From NCBI GenBank assembly GCA_918807975.1, contig OU964922.1:28136329-28200328 (forward strand): 64,000 nucleotides of DNA, given 5' to 3'. Numbering within the stretch: the stretch's first letter is position 1; each line of letters starts with the position of its first letter. This DNA is from Aplidium turbinatum (taxonomy: Eukaryota; Chordata; Ascidiacea; Aplousobranchia; Polyclinidae). The notes below the pieces were generated by a model that made no database searches, was not told the DNA's origin, and was given only the letters and a program-made list of their open reading frames with translations. Below, piece after piece: positions 46,083 to 56,576 of the stretch. Both the position numbers and the translations under genes were made by a program.

Positions 46083-48268
46083 GGGGAGATGCGGGAGAGT
46101 TGAGCCAATTTTTGCTTTTGAGCCCATATTTCCGATTGTATGGTTGCTGGCCCAAATGTTGTGTGCTTATGTTGAAGTAGAACCAATTGGCTTCCAATCA
46201 CTTTGATTAAATGTTAGTCAATATCAAACGTATTTTCAGAATTTAACTTTAAAAAAGTTTTGCCAAATGGCTCAACTCTCCTGCACCTACAGGAGAGTTG
46301 ATCATAGGGTTTAGGAGAGTTGAACCGGATAAGGAGAGTTGATCCATGTAATGTAGAAGTTCAAAGTTAGAGTAGCAATGTTCTGCAAAAGCCTCATAAA
46401 CCTTGTGAGTCATAATTTTTGCTTTCTACAAACAATCAGTGCAGTTAAGAATGACTTTTTCTGTTAAACAGTAAGCTATCTGTAAGCCTAAAGTGCTATA
46501 TATTTATGCACCACAGAATTTTATGAGTGTATACTTTTTTAAAAGAAAATATCAAGCTTGTAAGCAGTATGCCACAAAATACACCCGGATGTCTACTCGT
46601 AGTGGCTCTGAAGAAGATCTCCAGCGTGCTGCTGAAGCAAATGAACGTGGCACCTGGATTCGATCAGCTGCAAACGAATTTGGGGTCAACAACAGGTCCA
46701 CTTTAGAGCGATATATTAAGAGACGAGAAGAAAAACGTCAGGACAATTTTGGATACAAGAAATGCAATACAGCTAATATGATATTTACAATGGAAACCGA
46801 GCAAGCCAATCACGTGAAAGACTTGGCCTCTACCTATTAGATTAGCCTTCAGCGCTTCCAAACTTTGGTTGTGTTTAGTCGAAACCTTGTTCTCCAGGTA
46901 AGGCCAGATACCAAAGTCTAGGGGGTTCAGGTCTAGGGATGAAGGAGGCCATTCTTCCTTGGAAATGAAGAACGGTACATTATAGCTGAAATCCAGTTTT
47001 GCGTTCTCTTAGCTCCATGTGAAGGGACAGAATCTTGTTGGAATGATCAGTTACATTTTTTTGAAGTGTTTCTTTGCCCAAGGCAACAATGAAACCTCAA
47101 GAATATCATTTCTGTAGTTTTCTTGGTTCAATTTCACTCCTTGGTCCACAAAAATCAATGGACTCCTTCCTGCTGATTTGTTGACTGCGGCCCACACCAT
47201 CACTGCTGATGCCGCCCCTTGTCTCCGAGTGGCTACCCGGGGTTCCATGTAACCATTTCTTGACCAAACACAATCATTTTGACTGTTAAAATGATGCTAG
47301 GCATCAAATTTCTTCTCATCGCTGAACACAAGGTTTGGCAGCGTGCCTCCTTCAATGCGTGAGAGCAGAATTCTGGCTCTGGAGAGACGTTTCTCAATAG
47401 TATTTAACAACTGTTTCTTCATGTATTTAAATGGGCTCATCTTTAAATCCTTCTTAAGAACTGTAAACATGGTTCCATAGGCCACGTTCGCTTTCTTTGC
47501 CAGTTTTTGAATTGGATCTCTTGTAACGTTAATTATTGATGACCCATGTAATAGATAAGCCGTTAGGTTAGCTAGCCTATTCAATCCCAGTATAACAAAT
47601 AATTCAGCAAAGATAGCTCGGGCTCTTTTGTAGAACTCACCACAACGCCTGAAACATTTGCATGATTGGCTAGGTTGTTTTAACAAATAGGTTGAAGCAA
47701 AAGTCCAGTTGCTTTGATATTTTTGCTTCAATAATTAACTGCTGCAAGCAAGTATGCCTATAGGCCTATCGTTTTTAAGCATAAAACAACAATTTAAACG
47801 CTAGAATTGTAGATTTGAGAAAACAAAATTTTTCTTTAAATAAAAGGGAGAGTTGAGCCATGTGGTTCAACTCTCCTTGACGTGATGGTTCAACTCTCCT
47901 AATCGTAGCCATTTTGAATTTAGCCCGGATTTCTTCAAAACGCTTTTAAGAAGCTGCCTGGTAATTGTTGCATACAATCACCTTTTCCAAAGGTACCCTG
48001 CACCATATTTGTAATTTAAATATCTTTTATAGATCTAGAGTTCTTTAAGCAAATGCTGAAATTTTTCGAATCTACTTTTTGATACATTTTTTGCATTTTC
48101 AAAGATAACTTTCCGTGGCTATATCATGAAGTCTTCTTGACAACAGCGAAGCTGCAACAACGTTTTTTCATACCACTAGTGACAATAGGGTGCAATTATG
48201 TTAAACAGAATTTCTGCTAGAGGTGGTGGCTCAACTCTCCCTGTGCCTCAACTCTCCTGCATCTCCCC
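46083..48268. mobile_element. pogo/mariner-type element with GGGGAGATGCRGGAGAGTTGA ends, composite
   Basis: The ends GGGGAGATGCGGGAGAGTTG and CAACTCTCCTGCATCTCCCC are inverted and flanked by TA. GGAGAGTTGA-type words recur several times near each end. On the plus strand 46583-46840 encodes DLQRAAEANERGTWIRSAAN and NNRSTLERYIKRREE, a Psq-like DNA-binding domain of pogo transposases. On the minus strand 47731-46836 encodes a mariner-like catalytic part: NLVFSDEKKFDA, AVMVWAAVNKSAG and PSSLDLNPLDFGIWPYLENK. The opposite orientations suggest a mariner inserted in a pogo-like element. Both coding parts are decayed. Confidence 0.7.
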
Positions 48269-48644
48269 TATTGTCCTTTTTGAGTAAGGCAAGTGAAGTT
48301 CAGTGAAGCAATATCATTGCTCATTGATGCAGCATCTACATTGCTAATATCCAAAGAAGGAAAAGTGGTTGTTGCAGTCACAAAGGTCGGGGCAATAAAG
48401 TCTTCTTTTGCAACTGCCATTTCATGTAGTACTTCAACAATGTCTTTTACAGTATTGTCTGCTTTATCATGACCCTTTCTCACTTTGGTTGGTTGGTTTT
48501 GAATCTTTATCCTCGGACTGACAAAGCCTTGATAGGTTATTCCTGGCAGTTTCGCATACTTGTAGAGGCTCTTGACGCAGGGCCGGTTCCGAGATTGGCA
48601 GAGTGAAGTTTTCCGATTGTTGAAGTGTTGTTGCCGGGGAATTA

Positions 48645-48775
48645 TTCCATTCACTAGGTGCCGCTGAATGGAGAGCAGTCCTGATATGCGTTGCTCAAAC
48701 GCACACCCCGAGAGTCGAACCAGCGCCGCGTGATCTTGAGCCGGCCGCGTAACCACTGAGCTATCGGGGCGGATA
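48645..48775 (-). mobile_element. tRNA-like SINE head
   Basis: The minus strand contains CCCCGATAGCTCAGTGGTTA and CTGGTTCGACTCTCGGGG. A-box TAGCTCAGTGG and B-box GTTCGACTC are present and CCCCGA can pair with TCGGGG as an acceptor stem. The D and T stems do not close well, so a working tRNA is unlikely. It interrupts the ORF1-like frame of the surrounding retroelement. Confidence 0.6.
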
Positions 48776-50487
48776 GCTCAGTGGCACATTTTTCCTCAAG
48801 TGTTTAGACCAAACATTGTCAGGGAAATGAGTGAAAAGCAGTTCTTTTGCAGCTTCTATTTCCTCCTGGGGATAATATTGAACAACTAGTTTGACCAGCA
48901 TATCAGTAGTTAACGTTTTCATTCTCTGATACAAATACCAAAGAATGGGGGAAACAACTAGTTCTCCCATGCTACCACAAGAGCCAATATTTTACAATTG
49001 AAAATTATTTACAGTTAAAACAAAATTGAGTCAACACCATTCAAATAACTTAGAAAAGGGAGACATAAATGTTAACGATCAACAAGAAACTTAAATAACG
49101 ACAAGAGAGGAGAATGAACGGCATGTGTAATGATAAACCGAGTTTTGTACGTACTGCTGCCTGCACAGTTTTACAATCAGCATGAAACCAATTTAAAAAA
49201 CGTCAAGTAAGCACTTTTTGTGGATAGCAGGAAAAGAGATGCCATCATTGTGATTCATTACATGAGGCATTTGATTGATGAACCAACGTTCAGAAAACAT
49301 TCGCTTTTTATAATCACTTTCAACTTTTAGAACTTTAGAATTGCTCCGAGTTATTTTATGATCTGAAGTTATGGCATGCATGCAAGGAGCAGATTGTCGT
49401 GTCTGATTGACGAAACGCCGGAATAAAAGCAGATTGTCACTGTATACATTTTGTGATAGTTTAGCTGAATTTGCACCAGTAGAACGCCTCGTATTATTCA
49501 ATCAAATGCCTGGTGAACAGCCTCATTCAATTTTCAGCTGCATTGTTTATTGACTTAATCTTTAATTGAATAGCGCTTGATAGAATAGAATCCAATAACA
49601 CCAAAAATGAAAGCACCCGAACGACTAACAATTCCACCACCACAACTCAATACAGTATAGGCTATATACTGCCGTCCTTTCAAAGAATAGAATTGCTATG
49701 AGTGTACTGTCGTTCTACATTGTTAACTTAACTTTTAAAGAATAGAATTGCTATGAGTCAGGAATCATGGTTAAGTTCTGCTTTGATTGGAAAGGCGCCA
49801 CCACAAGCATTACAAGCTCTACACACGACCATATAACGCAATACAATGGCAGATCTACGTGTCGATGAAGTACAGTAGGAATGCGGTAAGGCATCTTACA
49901 AAACTTGATTGCTAGATTGAATTTCGAGACGCGGCCAGCACTCCCGTGATTTGTCACAACCTAATATCCGCCATTTTCAAGTTTTCGAGATAAATGACTT
50001 TTTGTGTTTATAGCTGTAAAGTTAACAAGGTAAAACACTCGAAGTTGACTTTTGGAAGGCTGGAGCGGACAACCAAACAAAATTTTTAAGAATGAAATTT
50101 GAGCCAGGTTTTTTTTGTCTATTAAAATATGGCTTATATTTGGTTTTGCCAGATAACTAGTTATAAAAAAAGTATTAGGTTTTTATGAGGAAACCTAATA
50201 TATACTCTCGATGTTGACTTTAACCGCCTTATTGGCTTAATTAATGTTATGTTTTTGTATGATAAAGCCTCATATAAGCTAAATGTTGACTTTGACCACA
50301 CTATGTTGGCTTTGTAAGCAGTAGTGCCGAAGTAGGGGGGGGGGATGGGGGGATATATCCCCCCAATATTTTGGCAGCATCCCCCCCAACAATTTAGAAA
50401 AAAATATTTGCTATGAAGTTGTAGCCTACTTCGATTTAGTTGTGTGCAAGCATCTTGCATTGCTGTTGTTTTTCTTTTATTGATGTT

Positions 50488-50720
50488 TGATCACAGTTCT
50501 AAATTGTCTTGGATTTGACGCTAGCCAATGAAGGACCTTCATTGAAGGTATTAAGGACGAGTTGGACCAGGCCACCGGCCACGGCACTGCAGTAATGCTT
50601 ATGAGGAGACTCATTGTTTTAATCTCCTGTGCAGGCCTTGCGTCTCTGGTATGCAATGGATTAATCTCCTGCGTTTAATCGCAGCTCCTAACTATAGCGT
50701 CTGCTGTTCTAATCTAAAAG
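50488..50720. repeat. interspersed repeat, copy 2
   Basis: Second copy of the unit at 39643-39870. Both start near TTGATCACAGTTC and continue through GGACGAGTTGGACCA and ATCTCCTG(C/T)GCAGGCCTT to a shared GTCTGCTGTTCTA. Differences are scattered, indicating an older repeat family. Confidence 0.6.
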
Positions 50721-50744
50721 AGCTTAGCAGACATTGTCCAAGTT

Positions 50745-50925
50745 GGAAAAACCTCTCTATTCTCAAATACTTCAGTTGATTAAGATCCTCTTAGTTTGCC
50801 CGGTAAGCTCTGCTGCTTGTAAGAGGTCATTTTCCAATCTTCATAGATTGAAAACCTTTCTGAGAAATACTTTGGGACAGGAGAGGTTGAATGCTAGTAT
50901 TATTTGAAACATTCACCAAAATATT
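50745..50925 (+). pseudogene. hAT transposase dimerisation-domain fragment
   Basis: The plus strand encodes LLVCPVSSAACKRSFSNLHR, then LKTFLRNTLGQERLNASII before a stop. This is the hallmark C-terminal dimerisation motif of ZMYM1-like hAT transposases, the domain missing from the copy at 11762-14299. Only this end is present. Confidence 0.8.
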
Positions 50926-51017
50926 CTTAAAAATATCAAAAGAAGACAATATAAATTTCTCGGCAATTTAATAAGATTGCAAAAACTGGAACATTTCTCT
51001 ATAGGCCTAACTGGTAA

Positions 51018-51320
51018 AAATTTAAAAAAGCGAACACCTGGCAAACAAAGACAAACTCATCTGAAACAATTTAACGACAAGACAGAAGCGATCATTCATT
51101 CAACATATCATGAATAAAGTAAACAATATCACACCAAATCAGAAGAATCGGTTTATTTAAATACAGAGCTTTCGCCACACAAGTGTGGCTTCATCAGTAT
51201 AAACTTATTCAAATAGAAAAAATTTTTCTTAATTTTAAAAAGCGAGCACCTGGCAAACGGATACAAACTCACCTGAAACAATTTAACGACAAGGCAGAAG
51301 CAATCATTCATTCAACATCA
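51018..51320. repeat. 90-bp direct repeat flanking a hammerhead-like insert
   Basis: 51018-51108 and 51233-51320 share AGCG(A/G)(A/G)CACCTGGCAAAC, CTGAAACAATTTAACGACAA and ATCATTCATTCAACAT. Both could encode TPGK...THLKQFND-type residues, perhaps the end of a retroelement ORF. The 124-base insert between them holds the ribozyme-like motif, so the unit may be a tandem 3'-end copy of a retroelement. Confidence 0.65.
51151..51204 (-). ncRNA. candidate hammerhead ribozyme
   Basis: The minus strand reads CTGATGA, an extra A, a stem GCCACAC/GTGTGGC closed by TT, then GAAA. These are the invariant core strands of a hammerhead around stem II. Flanking GTTTAT and ATAAAC can form stem I. Stem III would be very short or degenerate and the cleavage triplet is not obvious, so activity is doubtful. 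Minimal hammerheads of this kind are known at the ends of Penelope-like retroelements. Confidence 0.5.
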
Positions 51321-52095
51321 GAGGAATACTTGGTCTAATTATTCGTTCGATGCCGTCGGTGCCTGGTTCAGGCAAAGCAATTGAAGAAGAAGGAATGTGT
51401 TGAATATACAGCAGACGCGTAAACACAAATATCAAAGTTATATCTTAGGTTTTCAAACATAGTTAGTGCTGACGTAGCTCGACAGGTTTGGGTGGTTGTT
51501 CGTACTTAAAAGTCCTAATTGTTTTTATGTTTGTGGATATCATTTGCCTGCTTCGAATGGCTCTGCGACCTTTATCATAGGGTTTTGTTTGGTCAATATT
51601 CATGAAGTTTACGACTTTCGCTGTTTACTTCATTCCGACGCAAAATAATTTCATTTTCAAACATTTCTTTCTTGAAACTTTCAACGAAACTGATTTTTAT
51701 GGTTTTAAATTTTTTCAGTTTGATTTCAACTATTACCTGTAAAAATAAACTTTACACTACACCTGTTTTATTTTTTGAAACAAACTACTGATTTCAGACT
51801 GTAAAATTCAAAACTATAAGATATAACTTCAACAATTTGTTTACTCACAAAAAAAGAGCTACTTGAAGCAATTGTTTTCCATACAAATCATGCTCTAGTC
51901 GCTTTCAGTCATTCCAGTGTCAGAACTCACGTCATTGCTAGTACAGACAGCGTGACATCGAAGTTTTATGTTAGTGTGCGAGTTGCTTAGACTAGTCTTT
52001 AAATATTTGCAACTGCCATCAGAACGATTGAACATATTAAATCTCTAAAAGTTTCAACAAAGTAAAAACAGCAGTTTATTTTAACACTAGAACTC
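51321..52095. other. spacer, nothing recognised
   Basis: AT-rich sequence with no frame above background and no repeat I can pair. Sequence after 51410 looks like unique intergenic DNA. Confidence 0.35.
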
Positions 52096-52099
52096 TCAG

Positions 52100-53147
52100 C
52101 CTATCTCCAGAACTGGCGACTGAAACTGAGCGAAACCAAAACTGTGGCAGCAGCTTTCCACCTCCATAATCGGGAAGCTGATCGTGAGCTACACGTCCAG
52201 AACAACGGAAAATCTCTGTCCTTCTGCCCCGAACCAAGACATCTTGGGGTGACACTGGACAGATCGCTCACATACCGCCACCATTTGGTGTCACTGCGCA
52301 AGAAACTCACATCCCGCGCTCCCCTACTCAAGCGCCTGACAGGCTCTAGCTAGGGGGCGAGGGCTGACACTTTGCGTGTAGCAGCCTTAGCCCTTGTCTA
52401 CTCTTCAGCAGAGTAGGCTACTGTGCACCTGTTTGGTGCCGCAGTGCTCACTGCCATAACATCGACACTGCCATGAACAGCGCCCTGCGCACAGTGACCG
52501 GATGCCTGCGTCCCACACCATTGGACAATCTCCCCATTCTCGCTGGCATCCAACAAGCTGAGCTTCGTCGCGAAGAAGCCACTCTGTCCCTCGGTCGACG
52601 GGCACTGAAACCTAACCACCTTCTCCAGCACAAGATCTCTGCTCTCCCAAACAAGCACCCCATTCGACTGAAATCAAGACACGCATTCGTTCCAGCCGCT
52701 CAACTTCTTATCAACGAAGCTGATGTACAAGACATCTCTGCGGCTGCTTGGGCGGACCATAAATGGAGTTCTGAATGAAAGTCAACCGCCACCAGACTCT
52801 ATTTGTTCATCCCCGACGCCGACACACGCCCCATCGGTCTAACACTACCAAGACAGGCATGGGTGCGTCTCAATCGTCTCCGTACAGGCGTCGTTTTTTT
52901 CCGCTCAACCATGCACCAATGGGGAATGGCCTCTTCTTCCTTCTGTGAATGTGGTGCCGAGGAACAGACCGCAGACCACATCACCAATAACTGCTCCATC
53001 TTCAAGCCACCTAACGGAGTAGAAGGTCTGCGTGACATGGATGATGAAACCAAAGACTGGCTGCTCTCTAGTAGCCTTTCAGTGTAGTCCGGGAACATCG
53101 TGAATCTGGGGTGGTAAAAGGATAGATCCCTCGGCCCCAGACGCTCA
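52100..53147 (+). mobile_element. non-LTR retrotransposon, RT 3' third (Jockey/CR1-like)
   Basis: Plus-strand pieces in more than one frame are LQNWRLKLSETKTVAAAFHL, PRHLGVTLDRSLTYRHHLVS, LRKKLTSRAPLLKRL, NSALRTVTGCLRPTPLDNLP, LAGIQQAELRREEATLSL, and the tail WVRLNRLRTGVVFFRSTMHQ with CECGAEEQTADHITNNC. The order is that of the thumb and C-terminal region of jockey-like LINE reverse transcriptases. Stops and frame shifts break it at several points. The 3' end CCCTCGGCCCCAGACGCTCA recurs at 57368-57392 as a lone tail. Confidence 0.85.
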
Positions 53148-53379
53148 CACGACGACAACGACGAACGACGAGAAAAAGTCTATAGCCTACTCACGGAAGG
53201 TGTTGAAACCAACACCTATACGTTACTTATTAATGAGAAACCACATCACTTTGAGTGACGTGTAAACTTTTATTTGAGCAGACATGTGAAGTTTGCTACG
53301 TTTAAACATAAGTCAAGGCTACAAATTATGATTTCATAAAACTAAAATTGTAGTTTTGTTGATAGTGTCTCGATAGTTA

Positions 53380-53583
53380 TTATTGCAGGGCGGCGCATTC
53401 CTTGCATTCAATAAGTTTTCCATCACAATTTCCACATGTTGGCTTTCCGCAGTGGTGGCAAATGGTTACAGTGTTATTGTTGCTGTCCAGCACATTTTCG
53501 TCGCTTTCTAGAAGATCTGGCAAGTTCTTCTTCCGTTTTGTTAGGTATGATTTAGCATTTTTGTCTACAAAGGCGCTTCTCAC
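53380..53583 (-). CDS. short Cys-rich open frame, unidentified
   Basis: The 67-codon frame ends ICHHCGKPTCGNCDGKLIEC KEC AALQ (C-x2-C-x4-C-x2-C...C-x2-C), like a small zinc-binding tail. Such Cys-rich ends occur in some transposases and in host proteins. The adjacent family D transposon (53622) inserted just upstream of its Met, so the original frame may have been longer. I cannot name it and it may be a transposon remnant. Confidence 0.3.
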   Translation of the reverse strand: MRSAFVDKNAKSYLTKRKKNLPDLLESDENVLDSNNNTVTICHHCGKPTCGNCDGKLIECKECAALQ

Positions 53584-53621
53584 TTCTTCAAGCAGTTACA
53601 AAATAAACTCAGGATGGTTAA

Positions 53622-56568
53622 TAGGGTGGGCCGTTTTTGACTTTTTTTCGAAATTCAAAAACGGCTAGTTATAAAAAGTGGCACATGCATGAAAAAATTA
53701 CGTGTGCAAAATTTCATCAGTTTGGGGGTGCATCTTTTGCCCCCGCAGGGGGGCCAAACTTTCAATTTTTTTTTAAAAAATGGGAAATTTCACTTTCCGT
53801 TTTAACATAATTTTTTTTATAATTTTTCTAATGGCTAGTTACAAATTGTAAGTGGAATGTACCCAGAACTTTCTTATGTAAAGGCATGTTCGAAGCTTCA
53901 GGTTTACTGCCCCCGCATCGACGACAAAAATGCTGAATTTTCACCAATTTGAGATGCTATTTTGTCATTGCTCAATAAACAAACTTGTCGCAAAAGGGCG
54001 AGATGGTGTTAACGCTGTACGCTCATTTATGTTCTGTCCATTAACTTTGCAGGATGATACGAATGAGGTACGAACATCAGAACATAGTTATGATAAAGAG
54101 TTACAAAAAAAAATGAATAACGTTTTGAAGTCAAATTCTAGAGGTGGACCTAAATTTCACTAAATTTGGACCAAATGAAAGAATCTACAAAGCAAAAATA
54201 TTTGAAATCGGTTGTTGTACTTGGAGCCTGAGTGTTCCAATTTTCTGCAATGTACTTGCCCGCAGGAAAATCGTGTCCCTGTTACAGAACAACAGTTCCT
54301 TCTTGATCAAAGAACAACTCGCATAATGGTGATTGATAAACATGATAAATCGGTAACAAAATCTAAGTTTAAACGTTTTCCGAGGAGAGTCGCAACTCAA
54401 ATGGAAAGTAGGCCTATCATGTGCATAAATTTGCAAAGCATATATTTTGATGGCCGAAAAGATTAAACCATCAAACAAAATGGAATTGCCGGGCGACTTC
54501 GAAAACATTTCGCAGTTGAAGAGCACAATAGCCTACTTTACTTGAGGAGCCAAGTTCTCATTTCAATGGTCATTTTACTGTAGCCAACTGATCTAATGTG
54601 TCAATTAGCTACCGGGATTCTTGAATATCTTGGATCCAATAAAATTAGCTACGATAATGTAATGGCAATTGGATGCGATGGAACCGCAATAAACAAAGGT
54701 CAAAAAGGCGTCGTGATAAAGCTCCTGGAAGATCATGTCCAAAAGCCACTTTAATAGTTAATATGCTTACTCCATAGTAATGAATTGCCTCTTAGGCATC
54801 TTATAAAAGATATGGCAATACTAGCAGACCTGATAGCTTCACTGGGCCCATTATAAAGCAGCTAGCCACTGTCACACAACCAGATGTTGTAAAATATAAA
54901 GCAGTTCCGGCACCAGAGATTGAAATTGATGAAAATGACCTCAGTACTGACCAAAAATATTTTTTACACATGCACAGAGCAGTGAAAAGTGGAGATATAG
55001 GCTATCATTATCAATTCATTTCGCATATAGGAGTCCAGGTATGATGAACCACTCAAGATGGTTGAACACAGCCAATAGAATTCTACGTTTATATGTTGCA
55101 TCTAACGCGTCAGCTGTATTGGTGGAACGTGTGGACCATATTATGAATGTTTATATTCCAGTATGGTTTGCCATTATACAGGAAAGCAATTTCACTAATG
55201 GCCAAAAACATTTCTTTAAAATTCTACACTCTGCTCAGAAGCTATCGAATAAAGCTTGCAATATCCTCAACAAAGTAATATAGAGGAATGTGTTTTATGC
55301 CCATCCTGAAAACATTTTGATTGCACTCATATGATATACCAAAGAGTAGGCTATGTAAGGGAACTATAGGATGGAGAAGAATTTTTAATTCAAGAATATT
55401 ATCACCTCACAGCACTCGTCAGCAAAAATTCACCCTGTCAATATTGCAGTTCAGTTCCGAACGTTACTTTGAGATGATGGACTGGCAAAATATTCCAGTT
55501 ACGGAACCCCCTGCAATGCGTGGTGTTGACAGCAATGTGATAAAAGAGCACATCAAAACAAAGATGCCTTCACAACAGTTGTTTTCTCTGCCACACACAA
55601 CAGATGCTGATCACATGTGGTGGACAGCGTTGAAAGAGATGGGTAGCCTACTTTAAAGCAATATTACAATCAAATCAAGGAAAAAAAATTCCTAGGTTCC
55701 AGTCGAAACAAGATTTTATGATTCATTAGACTTCAACCAGAACTAAATTTGAGCAAAATCTGGGGAACTGGCTAAAAGACCTTGTTGTTTGTTGTATTTT
55801 TAACACAATTTCGTTTTTTTTTTGTTAACACAAGTTCTTTTTTATCGTTACATTGCTGTCAAACAAAGTTTACTCTTGTATGTGGTTCTGTAGTAGCCTA
55901 TCAAGTGAACGTTTAATGGTTTGTAAATGACAAATTTGTGTAAACAAAATCATGATAACAATTCACGTGGAACTGTACAGTACATTCCATTTACGGAACC
56001 TGCAGATCATATTGCTTTTATTCTGAAGTAAATTATAGGATTGCGTTTGATAGCTGCAACTGATCAAACGTAGCCTACTATTGCTTTTAATTTAAGCAAG
56101 ATTACGTCTTATAGTTTGTCAGTTCGTATCATCCTGCAAAGGTAGTGGACAGAACATAGGCTAAATGAGCGTACAGCGTTAACGCCATCTCGCCCTTTTG
56201 CGACAAGTTTGTTTATTGAGCAATGACAAAATAGCATCTCAAATTGGTGAAAATTCAGCATTTTTGTCGTCGATGCGGGGGCAGTAAACCTTAAGCTTCG
56301 AACATGCCTTTACATAAGAAAGTTCTGGGTACATCCCACTTACAATTTGTAACTAGCCATTAGAAAAATTATAAAAAAATTTATGTTAAAACGGAAAGTG
56401 AAATTTCTCATTTTTTTTCAAAAAATTGAAAGTTTGACCCCCCTGCGGGGGCAGAAGATGCACCCCCAAACTGATGAAATTTTGCACACGTAATTTTTTC
56501 ATGCATGTGCCAATTTTTATGACTAGCCGTTTTTGAATTTCGAAAAAAATCAAAAACGGCCCACCCTA
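53622..56568 (+). mobile_element. 2.95-kb DNA transposon with TAGGGTGGGCC ends and 8-bp TSD (family D)
   Basis: ATGGTTAA flanks both sides exactly (53614-53621 and 56569-56576). The ends TAGGGTGGGCCGTTTTTGA and TCAAAAACGGCCCACCCTA begin TIRs of about 440 bases that extend through GGGCGAGATGGTGTTAACGC. Internal plus-strand pieces: 54600-54750 (GILEYLGSNKISYDNVMAIG, CDGTAINKGQKGVVIKLLE), a NELPLRHLIKDMA-type motif near 54785, and 55041-55283 (HSRWLNTANRILRLYVA). I recall the CDGTxxNxG and HSRW motifs only from unnamed invertebrate transposon proteins. The coding region is interrupted repeatedly. Confidence 0.8.
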
Positions 56569-56576
56569 ATGGTTAA

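Larger units (their letters stand above)
45021..49534 (-). mobile_element. TIR-bearing retroelement with 11-bp TSD, carries ORF1-like remnants
   Basis: CAGCTGCATTG flanks both sides (45010-45020 and 49535-49545). Inverted terminal sequences of about 100 bases share GAGGCGTTCTACTGGTGCAA and ATGTATACAGTGACAATCTG. Read inward-out they contain GGCGAAACGTCAGAATAAAA and GACGAAACGCCGGAATAAAA, like ends of Penelope-type elements with hammerhead relics. Minus-strand coding remnants: 48970-48762 (LVKLVVQYYPQEEIEAAKEL), 48640-48268 (PTFVTATTTFPSLDISNVDA), 46201-45977, and about 45720-45500 (VFISRLHPDTLSEEIESFVK). They resemble ORF1-like products seen with invertebrate retroelements. No RT was found. Frame breaks and nested insertions (46083-48268, 48645) disable it. 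Family assignment is tentative. Confidence 0.5.
41009..49940 (-). mobile_element. old LTR retrotransposon fossil with three later insertions
   Basis: Two LTR copies begin TGTAG(C/T)G(A/G)ACGC and end GCGGCC(A/T)GCA: 41009-42865 and 44837-49940. Between them lie about 2 kb of relatively GC-rich sequence without a convincing gag or pol frame. A primer-site-like TGGT(A/G)ACCCCGACGTGATT on the minus strand adjoins the right LTR and occurs twice (about 44765 and 44820), so the element points left. The left LTR hosts a hAT (41131) and a SINE (42390). The right LTR hosts a 4.5-kb TIR-bearing element (45021). A roughly 100-bp tandem duplication sits at 43758-43941. LTR divergence and the nested load suggest an old, broken element that never carried, or has lost, its coding region. 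Confidence 0.6.

Noticed and set aside
48690-48775. functional tRNA gene on the minus strand
   Set aside because: A and B boxes exist, but D and T stems do not pair properly; a SINE head is more likely.
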